DNA of 44,394 nucleotides from Candidatus Kaiserbacteria bacterium (GTDB lineage: Bacteria > Patescibacteriota > Minisyncoccia > Phycocordibacterales > Phycocordibacteraceae): NCBI GenBank assembly GCA_016217905.1, contig JACRFL010000002.1, forward strand, positions 82,817-127,210, given 5' to 3'. Made by a program: the position numbers and the translations under genes. Positions 7,258 through 15,698 of the stretch are shown piece after piece; position 1 is the first letter of the stretch, and every line of letters starts with the position of its first letter. Under the pieces are notes generated by a model that searched no databases, had not been told where the DNA came from, and saw only the letters and a list, made by a program, of their open reading frames with translations.

Positions 7258-9081
7258 ATGGCCCTTCTCGACTTTCTCAACCGCAAAAAAGAAAACGCGC
7301 AGAGCCCGACGGTTATGCCGGTCTTGCCAAAGGATATTTACAAGCAGGGATCGCTGGACCTCGTCGATACAATCGCCCCGACCGCTCTTTCGATCGGCTC
7401 GCGCGAGCTCGAGCTGGGAGAAAAGTTCGTTCGCGCTTTCTACACCATATCCTATCCCCGCTTCCTTTCCGACAGCTGGTTCTCTCCCGTCATCAACCTC
7501 GACAAAGCGCTTGACGTCTCGATATTCATCCACCCTATTGAGACCGAGCAGGCCCTGCGCGGTTTCCAGAAGAAAGTCGCCGAGGTGCAGAGTCAGATCA
7601 ACGAACGCGAGGCGAAAGGGCTTGTGCGCGACCCCTTGCTCGACACGGCCTATCAGGACCTCGAGACCTTGCGCGACAGCCTCCAACAGGTGCAGGAAAA
7701 GCTTTTTGACGTCGGCCTCTACCTCGCTCTCTACGGCGATTCCAAAGAGGAGATCGACAAAACCGAGGGCGACATCCGTGGCATCCTCGACGCCAAGCTC
7801 GTCTACACGAAGCCGGCCCTCTTCCAGCAGGAACAGGGGTTCCGCTCCTGTTTGCCCTTGGGGACCGACGAACTCCTGGTCCACTCGAAGCTGAACTCTT
7901 CTCCGCTCTCCTCGATTTTCCCTTTCGTCTCTTTCGACCTCACGAGCGACCGCGGCATCCTCTACGGCATCAACCGGCACAACTCGTCGCTCATTCTTTT
8001 CGATCGCTTCTCGCTCGAGAACTACAATTCCGTCGTCTTCGCGAAATCCGGTTCCGGCAAGAGCTATGCCACGAAGCTCGAGATACTCCGCTCGCTCATG
8101 TTCGGCACGGACGTCATCGTTATCGACCCGGAGCGCGAGTACGAGCAGCTCGCGGAATCTACCGGCGGACGCGCGTTCCATATCTCGCTCTCCTCCGAGC
8201 ACCACATCAATCCGTTCGACCTCCCGCCGGTCAAGGAGGACGAGGACCCGAAAGACGTTTTGCGCTCTAACATCATCGCGCTTGTTGGGCTCTTCCGCAT
8301 CATGCTGCCGGGCCTCACTCCCGAAGAGGACGCCCTCATCGACCGCGCGGTGAGCGAGACCTATGCGCTCAAGGACATCACCGGCGACTCCGATTTCACC
8401 GGCGCGGAGCCACCCTTGCTCTCCGACTTCGAACAGGTGCTCTCCGGTATGGAGGGGAGCGCTTCCTTGGTCGAGCGACTTTCGAAATATACCCGCGGCA
8501 CCTGGGCCGGGTTCCTCAACCAGCCGACGAACATCGACATCAAGCAGCAGTTCGCGGTCTTCTCGGTACGCGACATGGAGGACGATTTGAAGCCGGTCGC
8601 GATGTACATAATCACGCACTACATCTGGAACGCCGTGCGCCACGAGCTGAAGAAGCGCCTGCTGATCATCGACGAGGCGTGGTGGATGATGAAGAGCGAG
8701 GACACGGCGTCATTCCTCTATTCGGTGGCGAAGCGCGGCCGCAAGTACTACCTGGGAGTCTGCACCATTACCCAGGACGTCGAGGACTTTCTCAAGAGCC
8801 CGTACGGGCGGCCTATTCTCACCAACTCTTCCCTGCAATTATTGTTGAAGCAGTCGCCGACGACGATTGACGTCCTGCAACAGACCTTCAGCCTCACCGA
8901 CGAAGAGAAATATCTCCTGCTCGAGGCCGGCGTGGGCGAGGGGCTCTTCTTCGCGGGCCTCAAGCATGTCGCGATCAAGATCGTCGCGAGCTACACCGAA
9001 GACCAGATCATCACGAGCGACCCGTCGCAGCTCCTCGCCATCAAGCAGGAGAAAGAGCGCTATGGCGCGGAGAAAAAATAG
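7258..9081 (+). CDS. VirB4/TraC-type conjugal transfer ATPase
   Basis: 607 residues. The N-terminal third is a VirB4 N-domain with a charged helical part (EVQSQINEREAKG). The motor domain has Walker A FAKSGSGKSYATK (Lys near residue 268), IDPEREYEQLAESTGG, and Walker B RLLIIDEAWWMM near residue 470, followed by KRGRKYYLGVCTITQDVEDF. VirB4 ATPases power pilus assembly and substrate transfer in type IV secretion. All key motifs are intact, so it should be active. It overlaps the next gene by 20 nt. A relaxase or VirD4 coupling protein is not in this window, so the system may serve DNA uptake, secretion or attachment rather than conjugation. Confidence 0.93.
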   Translation: MALLDFLNRKKENAQSPTVMPVLPKDIYKQGSLDLVDTIAPTALSIGSRELELGEKFVRAFYTISYPRFLSDSWFSPVINLDKALDVSIFIHPIETEQALRGFQKKVAEVQSQINEREAKGLVRDPLLDTAYQDLETLRDSLQQVQEKLFDVGLYLALYGDSKEEIDKTEGDIRGILDAKLVYTKPALFQQEQGFRSCLPLGTDELLVHSKLNSSPLSSIFPFVSFDLTSDRGILYGINRHNSSLILFDRFSLENYNSVVFAKSGSGKSYATKLEILRSLMFGTDVIVIDPEREYEQLAESTGGRAFHISLSSEHHINPFDLPPVKEDEDPKDVLRSNIIALVGLFRIMLPGLTPEEDALIDRAVSETYALKDITGDSDFTGAEPPLLSDFEQVLSGMEGSASLVERLSKYTRGTWAGFLNQPTNIDIKQQFAVFSVRDMEDDLKPVAMYIITHYIWNAVRHELKKRLLIIDEAWWMMKSEDTASFLYSVAKRGRKYYLGVCTITQDVEDFLKSPYGRPILTNSSLQLLLKQSPTTIDVLQQTFSLTDEEKYLLLEAGVGEGLFFAGLKHVAIKIVASYTEDQIITSDPSQLLAIKQEKERYGAEKK

Positions 9082-9733
9082 TCCGGAGCCGCCGGTGATG
9101 ACCTGGCCGAAGGCGACGCCCTTCCTCGTGTTGGCCGCCGTTTTCGATGCCCTCCGTTTTATGTTCGAGTGGTTCATATTTTTCGGGCCGGCACTGGCCG
9201 GAGTCGCTTGTACGGTCTCGGCCAACAACACCGCTATCGGCAACGCGGTTGGAACAGCCGTCACCGAATCTGTGTGCGGCGGGGGGGCCGTCGCGGCCGG
9301 CTTCCTCGGTGCGGGAATAATCGGGCCCCTGGGGATCGTGATGGCGATGGTCACTGGGTTTGCCGGCTGGCTCGCGGTCGGGATCGCGTTAGTCATGTTC
9401 AACCGGCGCATATTCAAGGAAAATGCGCTATGGTTCGCCGCGAGCCTCCTCGTAAGCGAGGTGCCCTTTATCGGTTCGGTGCCCGCAATCACTCTGGCCG
9501 TATGGAAAATGCATGGCACCCAGATCCGGGTCGAGAAAGCGGCGCATAAGAAATGGGCGGACGAGCAAGCGGCGCAACAACTTCAGGAAAGGAATCAGCA
9601 AGCCGCGGAGCTTATGCAGCTCCAAGCCACGCAACAAGCGCAGATCATGCAACAAGAAGCGGCAAATAATGCTGCCTATGCCGAAGCTGCGAACGACGAA
9701 GAAATCCCCGAGTCGGTGCGCGAAGCGGCATAA
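9062..9733 (+). CDS. Membrane protein with Gln/Ala-rich helical tail, secretion-cluster associated
   Basis: 223 residues from ATG 9062 (MARRKNSPEPPVMTWPKATP), overlapping virB4. At least three hydrophobic segments are seen (around residues 20-50, 78-115 and 125-150). Two Cys occur in loops (GVACTVS, TESVCGGG). A C-terminal helix rich in Gln, Ala and Glu follows (QQAAELMQLQATQQAQIMQQ), likely cytoplasmic and coiled-coil forming. I do not recognise the family. Position directly after virB4 suggests a structural membrane component of the same machine; a VirB6-like role is possible but unproven. Confidence 0.75.
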   Translation: MARRKNSPEPPVMTWPKATPFLVLAAVFDALRFMFEWFIFFGPALAGVACTVSANNTAIGNAVGTAVTESVCGGGAVAAGFLGAGIIGPLGIVMAMVTGFAGWLAVGIALVMFNRRIFKENALWFAASLLVSEVPFIGSVPAITLAVWKMHGTQIRVEKAAHKKWADEQAAQQLQERNQQAAELMQLQATQQAQIMQQEAANNAAYAEAANDEEIPESVREAA

Positions 9734-9750
9734 ATGCCTCCGGCAGGATA

Positions 9751-9756
9751 TATACT
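9751..9756 (+). promoter_or_regulatory. -10 box before the secreted-protein/pilin pair
   Basis: TATACT ends exactly 6 nt before ATG 9763. The intervening AGGAGC could also serve as a weak ribosome-binding site. Confidence 0.5.
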
Positions 9757-9762
9757 AGGAGC

Positions 9763-10761
9763 ATGCGTTTCCTCCCCGCCGCGCTTGCGCTCGCGCTGCT
9801 TCTCCCCGCAGCGGCCTTCGCACAGTCGCTCGGTGACTCTTCTTTGGGGGAGATTCCGCCGTCCTTCTCCGTCTCGGCGACTCCACAATATCCGGCGCCC
9901 CGCGGCAAGGCGGTACTCTCTTTCCTCTCGAGCTCTCTTGATCTCGCGAACGCGACCCTCGCCGTCTCGGCAAACGGAAAGAGCGTGTACCAGGGTTCGG
10001 TGCAGCCGGTCGCCGTCGCCTTGGGCTCGGCGGGAAGCGTGACAAACGTGGTCGCAACGCTGACATCAAACGGCGCGAGCTACCGCCAGACGCTGCGGCT
10101 ACAGCCCCAGGACGTCGTGCTTGTCGCCGAGCCACTCTCCTCTGTGCCGCCGCTCTACCCGGGAAAATCATTGGTGCCGCTTGAAGGGAGCGTGCGGGTC
10201 GTCGCGATGGCAAACCTGAAGAGCGCGGACGGCAAAGTGCTCGACCCGTCCACGCTCTCATACACATGGACGGTCGATGGAGTACAGACCGCACGTTCCT
10301 CGGGCATCGGCAAGATGGCGATCGTGGTCGCTTCGCCGATCCAATACCGCTCCAGCGAAGTCTCGGTCGCGGTTATGAGCCGAGAGGGAGCGCTCGTCGG
10401 CGGCGACTCGCTCTCTCTTATATCCCTTGAGCCCTCGGTGCGCATCTACGAGAGCGATTCTTTGCTCGGCATCCGCTTCGACCACGCCTTGTCGGGCGGA
10501 TACGCCATTACTGATGCCGAGTCCACTCTGTATGCCGCGCCGTTTTCATTCTCGACGGCGCGCGGCGCACCGCTCTTGAAGTGGTTCCTTGACGGGACGG
10601 AGGCGCAAACGGGGAACGCAATAACGCTGCGGCCGACGGGGAGCGGGCAGGGGAACGCTTCGCTTTCTTTTGTCGCGTCGGCAGGAGAATTTATGAGAGC
10701 AACGGCGAATCTCTCGCTCTCCTTCGGCGCGAAACCGGGTACTAATTTATTCGGCCTATGA
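9763..10761 (+). CDS. Secreted Ig/beta-sandwich-like protein of the secretion cluster
   Basis: 332 residues with a clear signal peptide (MRFLPAALALALLLPAAAFA, cleavage after AFA). The mature part is rich in Ser, Ala, Val and Gly, with repeating beta-strand-like patterns (FSVSATPQYPAPRGKAVLSF, LSYTWTVDGVQTARSSG, KWFLDGTEAQTGNAITLRP) that resemble tandem Ig-like folds. No enzyme motif and no cysteines are seen. Its end overlaps the pilin start by 4 nt, so it is probably translated together with the pilin and may be an external chaperone, scaffold or adhesion component. I do not recognise a named family. Confidence 0.72.
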   Translation: MRFLPAALALALLLPAAAFAQSLGDSSLGEIPPSFSVSATPQYPAPRGKAVLSFLSSSLDLANATLAVSANGKSVYQGSVQPVAVALGSAGSVTNVVATLTSNGASYRQTLRLQPQDVVLVAEPLSSVPPLYPGKSLVPLEGSVRVVAMANLKSADGKVLDPSTLSYTWTVDGVQTARSSGIGKMAIVVASPIQYRSSEVSVAVMSREGALVGGDSLSLISLEPSVRIYESDSLLGIRFDHALSGGYAITDAESTLYAAPFSFSTARGAPLLKWFLDGTEAQTGNAITLRPTGSGQGNASLSFVASAGEFMRATANLSLSFGAKPGTNLFGL

Positions 10762-11714
10762 AAAAAGCGTTCCTCATTTCACTCATCGCTCTTTTCTTCG
10801 GGCTGGCGCCGCATGTCTTCGCTGCCGCGGGCGACTTCGTCCCGCTCGCGCCGATTCCTGGCCTCACGGAGGGCGTGACGGCGAACACGGCCGGGCTCGC
10901 GAACTTCCTGAACAATCTCTACAAATTCCTTATCGGCATCGCGGCGATTCTTGCCGTTATCGAGATAATCTGGGGCGGCCTTGAAATATCCACGCAGGAT
11001 TCGGTGAGCAAGAACAAGGACGGCAAAGATCGTATTAAGTGGGCGCTCTTCGGGCTCGTACTCGTCCTCTCTCCGGTCTTGGTCTTCTCCATCATCAACC
11101 CGAGCATTCTGAACCTCTCCGTCAACCTCCCCAAACTCGACACGGGTTCGGGCTTCGTCGGGTCGAGCGGGTCGGGAACCGGAACACAAACACCGGCTGT
11201 CGACCCCGCGAGTGGGTGTAGGGTGGTCGGCGCGGCTGGTATTCTCCAAATTGCAACCTGCCCTTCTCAAACCGCAGCAACAACTTGGAGCAATACTTGT
11301 TCCGGAAGACTTTCAGCGGGTCCCCTAACAAAGCTCGCCGACGGCACAATCACATCTACTGTGTTGCTTTGTGCGGGAACACAATCTTATATATTTATAG
11401 ACTTAACCACCGATATTATTAACTTTTCCCGTATAATTTCTCGGATGCAGCCCTTGGCCCGCACGTCTGATAATCCAAACAATGGGACTACCGCAATACA
11501 ATTCGCAAATACCTGTGCGAGTTTTGGATGGGAGACATGCATAAGTGACCGCCCTCGGGTTACATTTTCGGTCCCCTGTTTACCAACACCAACGACATCA
11601 ATCTCGTCTACGGCAAGCGGAAAATGTTACAAGGAGGTGTTGTCGTGCGAGGATGCGGGTGTCGCATCTGCTGACGTATGTTCTGGCAATCCAAGCTGGA
11701 CGCCTTTCCAATAA
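10758..11714 (+). CDS. VirB2-like pilin with long Cys-rich C-terminal domain
   Basis: 318 residues. A signal peptide (MKKAFLISLIALFFGLAPHVFA) is followed by two membrane segments, LYKFLIGIAAILAVIEIIWG and IKWALFGLVLVLSPVLVFSI, separated by a charged loop. This is the pilin-type layout common in CPR VirB4 clusters. Normal VirB2 pilins are near 100 residues, but here about 190 more follow with ten Cys residues and no similarity I recognise. That tail (from about 11215) uses visibly more AT-rich codons than the first half, which suggests a swapped or fast-evolving domain. It would be exposed outside the cell. The ATG of the next gene follows 1 nt after its stop. Confidence 0.78.
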   Translation: MKKAFLISLIALFFGLAPHVFAAAGDFVPLAPIPGLTEGVTANTAGLANFLNNLYKFLIGIAAILAVIEIIWGGLEISTQDSVSKNKDGKDRIKWALFGLVLVLSPVLVFSIINPSILNLSVNLPKLDTGSGFVGSSGSGTGTQTPAVDPASGCRVVGAAGILQIATCPSQTAATTWSNTCSGRLSAGPLTKLADGTITSTVLLCAGTQSYIFIDLTTDIINFSRIISRMQPLARTSDNPNNGTTAIQFANTCASFGWETCISDRPRVTFSVPCLPTPTTSISSTASGKCYKEVLSCEDAGVASADVCSGNPSWTPFQ

Positions 11715-11715
11715 C

Positions 11716-12921
11716 ATGCGCCGCACACTCATCATCGCTGCAGCCGTGATAGTCCTCCTCGGAGCCGGAGTTGCCGCATATTTCTACTTCTTCGGGAAGC
11801 CTGCGGGCATTGCGGTCGCGCCAGCGGGGAGCGCAAATTTGCCGGTAGCGGGGCAAGCGGCACCAAGCGCCGAGTCAACCCCCTCGACGGCGACCCCGAC
11901 GGCCGCTCCTTCGCCAGTCACGGCAGTCTCCGCACGGCTCGTGAAGATAAGCGCGGGGCCGGCCGTCCCTGCCGCGGTGGTTGTTGATAGAAAAGCTGTT
12001 AATGCAAGCTCTTCACCAGAGGTCGTCGTCAACTACCTTGAGCGGGAGAGTGGTAATGTTTTCTCATATGCGATGCGTGCGGGGACGCTTACCCGAACGA
12101 GCAACAAAACAATCCCGGGCATCCAGTCTGCCGCGTGGCTCCCCGACGGCTCGCTTGCTTTTGTGCGCTACCTCTCGGGCGCGGACTTCTCGACCATTAA
12201 CACCTACACACTGCAGGCAGACGGGTCGGGCGGCTCCTTCTTGTCGCAAAATCTCGCCGGAGTCGCCGTCGCTTCCACCAGTGTGCTCACACTTTCCTCG
12301 AGCGTCAGCGGTTCCACCGCCTCGGTCGGACGCGCCGACGGCTCTCGCACGGTGACCGTCTTCACCACGCCCCTTTCCGCTCTCCGCGCCTCCTTTGCGG
12401 GGAAGTCGCAGTATCTCGCGTTCACCAAGCCGTCGGCGACACTGCCGGGGACCGCCTTCCTCGTCGACGCCTCCGGGCGCTTCTCCCGCATCGCCGGACC
12501 GAGAAACGGCCTGGTCGCCCTCGCGAGCCACTCGGGGAAGTGGGTGCTCGTAAGCTACGCGCTCAACGACTCTATGCAGATGGAGCTGATTGATACCTCG
12601 ACCGGCGAGACGCTTCCGCTCCCTGTGGCAACCATTGCGGAGAAGTGCGTGTGGACAGCCGAAGATTCGGCGATCTACTGCGGTATCCCCGTATCCCCGC
12701 CTGCGGGCGCCTACCCCGACGACTGGTACCAGGGCGCGGTACACTTCTCCGACCGAATCTGGAGGATAGAAGTCTCGGGACGCTACGCGCAACTCGTGCT
12801 CGATTTTCCAAAAGAGGCGAAAGATTCTCTTGATGTCGAAGCTCCCGCAATCAATCAGGCTGGATCCGTCCTCGTTTTCGTCAACAAGAACGACGGCTCA
12901 CTCTGGGGCTATCAACTCTAG
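11716..12921 (+). CDS. Membrane-anchored beta-propeller-like (WD40/TolB-like) protein
   Basis: 401 residues from ATG 11716 (MRRTLIIAAAVIVLLGAGVA). The longer ORF-track start lies inside the pilin gene. One N-terminal membrane anchor, a Pro/Ala/Ser/Thr linker (about residues 45-80), then repeated strands such as PGIQSAAWLPDGSLAFVRYL, KSQYLAFTKPSATLPG and EKCVWTAEDSAIYCGIPV, the pattern of WD40-like beta-propeller blades. Likely outside the membrane as a binding platform. It is the last gene of the secretion cluster and converges on yidC. Function is inferred from context only. Confidence 0.78.
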   Translation: MRRTLIIAAAVIVLLGAGVAAYFYFFGKPAGIAVAPAGSANLPVAGQAAPSAESTPSTATPTAAPSPVTAVSARLVKISAGPAVPAAVVVDRKAVNASSSPEVVVNYLERESGNVFSYAMRAGTLTRTSNKTIPGIQSAAWLPDGSLAFVRYLSGADFSTINTYTLQADGSGGSFLSQNLAGVAVASTSVLTLSSSVSGSTASVGRADGSRTVTVFTTPLSALRASFAGKSQYLAFTKPSATLPGTAFLVDASGRFSRIAGPRNGLVALASHSGKWVLVSYALNDSMQMELIDTSTGETLPLPVATIAEKCVWTAEDSAIYCGIPVSPPAGAYPDDWYQGAVHFSDRIWRIEVSGRYAQLVLDFPKEAKDSLDVEAPAINQAGSVLVFVNKNDGSLWGYQL

Positions 12922-12936
12922 GTGCCAGGGACAAAG

Positions 12937-13671
12937 TTACCCCTTGCCGCTTACGTCTGTGTTGATGGCGCGGCGCACATACCACTCTTGCAGCACCCCC
13001 GCGAGGTTCGTCGCGATGAAGTACAGCGCGATCGCTCCAGAGGTCGTATACGAAATGGTCGCGATAAGAAACGGAAATACATATTTCAACTGAAGCCCCA
13101 TAATCTTCTGGAAGTCTCCCTGCGCGCTGCCCAAAGAAGGCTTCATCGTCCCTGAAAGGGCCGCGTGCGCCTGGAGAAACTGCGAAAAACCGGCGAGTAC
13201 CGCGAGGACCATGCTCTTGCCGGCGACCGAGATGATCCCCAGAAACTCGAGCGAGACCGAGCCCGGGATGGGGGTGAACGCGTAAAGAAGCGCGGCGTTC
13301 GGAACCACAAACGACTCGCGGCTGAAAACCCAAAAAAGAGCGAGGAGGACGGGGATCTGGACGAAAACCGTCAGGATGCTCGAGAACGGGTTTACCCTCT
13401 CCTCGCGATAGAGCGCGAGCGTTCCCAGCGCCTCTTTCTCTTTGTCGCCCTTGTGTTTCTCTTTCATTTCCTTGATTTTTGGTTCGAGCATTTTCATTGC
13501 GCGCTGCGTGCGCGCCGCTGAAAGAGAGAAGGGGAGAAGGATGAGCCGGATACCGATGGTAAGCAGGATGACCGCCACGCCGACATCCCCGCCCGGCACG
13601 AGCGCCATGAGCGCCACAAGCGCGTTGTAGATGGGATTGTAGAAGACGGCGTGGAAGAAAGATGAGATCAC
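12937..13671 (-). CDS. yidC: YidC/Oxa1 family membrane protein insertase
   Basis: 244 residues with the YidC core: FFHAVFYNPIYNALVAL, then GVAVILLTIGIRLILLPFSL with the conserved Arg, the charged cytoplasmic hairpin (KMLEPKIKEMKEKHKGDK), and membrane segments including ILTVFVQIPVLLALFW and ALYFIATNLAGVLQEW. It inserts proteins into the cytoplasmic membrane, alone or with SecYEG. This is the short Gram-positive-like form without the large periplasmic domain. It overlaps rnpA by 4 nt in the classic rpmH-rnpA-yidC order next to dnaA. Confidence 0.95.
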   Translation of the reverse strand: MISSFFHAVFYNPIYNALVALMALVPGGDVGVAVILLTIGIRLILLPFSLSAARTQRAMKMLEPKIKEMKEKHKGDKEKEALGTLALYREERVNPFSSILTVFVQIPVLLALFWVFSRESFVVPNAALLYAFTPIPGSVSLEFLGIISVAGKSMVLAVLAGFSQFLQAHAALSGTMKPSLGSAQGDFQKIMGLQLKYVFPFLIATISYTTSGAIALYFIATNLAGVLQEWYVRRAINTDVSGKG

Positions 13672-13997
13672 AGGCGGGCTTTAGTGTGTCGTGTAATGTT
13701 CGCAAGAAGTTCTGCCATTTCGGCTCTCGTGTCCTCGTAGCTTACACTACCTGCGGACGGTTGGGGGAAGATGATGAGGGAAGGAGGGAGGGGGAGGGTC
13801 CGAAGCGCGGCGAGAATGCGGCGTTTTATGCGGTGGCGGGTAACCGAGAGATGGGCGACTTTCTTCGGCACGACAACCGCATATCCCCGGTTTTCTCCGG
13901 AGAAAACGGCCGTGAAGTGCGCCGAAGAGAGCCGCCGGCCCGACGTAAGGAGGGCCGGGAACTCCCCTCGCGGCAGGCGTTCTCGTCGCGGGAGCAC
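13668..13997 (-). CDS. rnpA: Ribonuclease P protein component
   Basis: 109 residues. MLPRRERLPRGEFPALLTSG, GYAVVVPKKVAHLSVTRHRIKRRI contains the RNA-binding signature (the R-x-x-KRR helix) of RnpA, the protein partner of the RNase P ribozyme that trims tRNA 5' ends. Length is normal. It lies between rpmH (4-nt gap) and yidC (4-nt overlap), the expected order. Confidence 0.93.
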   Translation of the reverse strand: MLPRRERLPRGEFPALLTSGRRLSSAHFTAVFSGENRGYAVVVPKKVAHLSVTRHRIKRRILAALRTLPLPPSLIIFPQPSAGSVSYEDTRAEMAELLANITRHTKARL

Positions 13998-14001
13998 GGA
14001 G

Positions 14002-14139
14002 TTACGCGGAGAGTTCCTTGCGCCCGGCGCGGCGGCGGCGCTTCAGGATTCTCCTGCCGGGAGCAGCCGCGCTGCGGGAGAGGAATCCGTGCGTCTTCGC
14101 CCGCTTACGCTTCTTTGGTTGGTATGTTCTTTTTGCCAT
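14002..14139 (-). CDS. rpmH: 50S ribosomal protein bL34
   Basis: Too short for the ORF track. The minus strand from ATG 14139 encodes 45 residues: [20 protein letters not shown] then [20 protein letters not shown] and KELSA. This is the standard bL34 sequence. It heads the rpmH-rnpA-yidC operon. TATAAG lies 15 nt before the ATG on the minus strand, leaving room for a short leader, unlike most genes here. Confidence 0.96.
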   Translation of the reverse strand: MAKRTYQPKKRKRAKTHGFLSRSAAAPGRRILKRRRRAGRKELSA

Positions 14140-14234
14140 AGGGGTGGTTCCTAGCTTATACACATGATACTAACAGTTTCTCCCCGGAAATCCAGGGTGT
14201 CTTCTATTTTCGGGAAGGGTATACTCCAGGGGTC
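14140..14234. other. Candidate origin region, part 1 (rpmH-dnaA intergenic)
   Basis: This 95-bp gap between the divergent rpmH and dnaA genes holds TTATACACA at 14156-14164, which fits the DnaA-box consensus TTWTNCACA, plus the dnaA promoter. Gene order around it is the classic bacterial oriC neighbourhood. A single good box makes this segment alone a weak origin; the dnaA-dnaN gap may be the other half. Confidence 0.5.
14220..14225 (+). promoter_or_regulatory. -10 box of dnaA
   Basis: TATACT ends 9 nt before the dnaA ATG. No clear -35 is seen. Confidence 0.5.
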
Positions 14235-15587
14235 ATGGACAAGAGAAATCCGCGAGAACTCTGGGAATATGTGTTGACGCAGGTCGAGCTTTCCATTTCT
14301 TCTGCGAATTTCAATACCTGGTTCCGCAGCAGCTGTATTGTCAGAATAGGAGAGGACGGCGTTCTGTATGTCGGCGTCCCGAGCCAGTTCTATAAAGATT
14401 GGTATCTGAAGAAGTTCCACACCCTCCTCTTGAAGATCGTCCGGGACATATCCTATGAGTTCCGCAACATCGAGTACATGATTGTGAAGGACGAGAACCG
14501 TAAACCTCCCAAGGAAGAGCGACGTGCGCGCGGAGTCATCGAGCTCCCGCTGGATGAGTTCTATATAAACAAGAGCGACAATTTGAATCCGCGATACACA
14601 TTCGACACATTTGTTATCGGCTCATTCAACGCACTGGCGTGCTCGGCGGCGCAAGCGGTTCTCGCGCGACCGGGTATTACCTATAATCCTCTTTTCATCT
14701 ACGGCGATACCGGGCGCGGGAAAACGCACCTCATTCAGTCCATCGGCAACCAATTCAAGAAACAATACCCCGGACAGAAAGTGTTTTATTTAACATCGGA
14801 GAAATTCGCCGTCGACTACACCGATTCCGTGCAGGCGGGCACCGCGAACCGATTCAAAGACAGGTATCGGCAATACGACCTGCTCATTATGGACGATGTT
14901 CAGTTCCTCTCAAAAAAGGAAAAGACGGAAGAGGAGCTTTTCCACCTTTTCAACGCGCTTCACGATACGAACAAGCAGATCATTTTTTCTTCCGACCGGG
15001 CACCGGCGGCGATTCCCGACATCGCCGAGAGGTTGAAGGGACGCCTTGCGAGCGGTATGACGGTCGACATCGGAGAGCCCGATACAGAATCTCGTATGGC
15101 AATCGTGAGGAAGAAGGCGGCGTCTCATGGGGTGATGCTTTCAGATGAAGTAATCGAATACGTCGCGACGTCGATGGGGGGTTCCATACGCGAACTTGAG
15201 GGTATGGTGAACAGTATCGTCTGTCACACCCAGGTGAAAGGGGCTGCTCCGGACATCGCTGAAGTCCGACAGTCTCTACGATCATTTACTCGGCCTCAAA
15301 AAAACATATCGGTGAAAAACGTGGTCGATAAGGTCGCGGAATTTTACGGAATCGACGAAGAGAGTATTTATGAGAAGACGCGCAGGAGGGAAGTTGTGCG
15401 GCCTCGACAGATTATTATGTATATCCTCCGTGAGGATTTTGGGATTTCCTATCCGACGATAGGGACGAAGCTCGGAGGCCGAGACCACACGACGGTTATT
15501 CACTCATGTGAGAAGATAAAGCGTGAGATTGTTGTGGATAACGATCTTTCTAAAGAAGTTCAGAATATTCGCTCCCTTCTTGTATGA
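14235..15587 (+). CDS. dnaA: Chromosomal replication initiator DnaA
   Basis: 450 residues with all four DnaA domains. Domain I: LWEYVLTQVELSISSANFNTW. AAA+ core: NPRYTFDTFVIGSFNALA, Walker A GDTGRGKTH (near residues 157-165; the common form is GxxGxGKTH), Walker B LLIMDDVQFL, and the sensor Arg region. Domain IV: the DNA-binding helix-turn-helix with signature GGRDHTTVIHS. It binds DnaA boxes and melts the origin. The linker domain II is short. A -10 box lies immediately upstream and no Shine-Dalgarno site is seen. Confidence 0.97.
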   Translation: MDKRNPRELWEYVLTQVELSISSANFNTWFRSSCIVRIGEDGVLYVGVPSQFYKDWYLKKFHTLLLKIVRDISYEFRNIEYMIVKDENRKPPKEERRARGVIELPLDEFYINKSDNLNPRYTFDTFVIGSFNALACSAAQAVLARPGITYNPLFIYGDTGRGKTHLIQSIGNQFKKQYPGQKVFYLTSEKFAVDYTDSVQAGTANRFKDRYRQYDLLIMDDVQFLSKKEKTEEELFHLFNALHDTNKQIIFSSDRAPAAIPDIAERLKGRLASGMTVDIGEPDTESRMAIVRKKAASHGVMLSDEVIEYVATSMGGSIRELEGMVNSIVCHTQVKGAAPDIAEVRQSLRSFTRPQKNISVKNVVDKVAEFYGIDEESIYEKTRRREVVRPRQIIMYILREDFGISYPTIGTKLGGRDHTTVIHSCEKIKREIVVDNDLSKEVQNIRSLLV

Positions 15588-15698
15588 CGATACGAAAACA
15601 TTTATCAACACTTTATCTTTTTATTTTGGCCCAAAATAGTATGTGTTTCCGTGCTGATTTCGACTTATCCCCGTATCAACAACCCTAATAGAGACCGT
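15588..15698. other. Candidate origin region, part 2 (dnaA-dnaN intergenic)
   Basis: 111 bp with an AT-rich stretch (about 15594-15645) that could unwind, and DnaA-box-like sites TTATCAACA (15602-15610, one mismatch from TTATCCACA) and TTATCCCCG (15665-15673, two mismatches). Together with the rpmH-dnaA gap this is the best origin candidate in the window. It was not tested by GC skew. Confidence 0.5.
15686..15691 (+). promoter_or_regulatory. possible -10 box of dnaN
   Basis: TAATAG ends 7 nt before the ATG at 15699 and supports that start over the ORF-track start at 15651. Confidence 0.35.

Noticed and set aside
7213-8643. 476-residue minus-strand ORF over virB4
   Set aside because: Antisense shadow; the VirB4 Walker motifs on the plus strand are clear.
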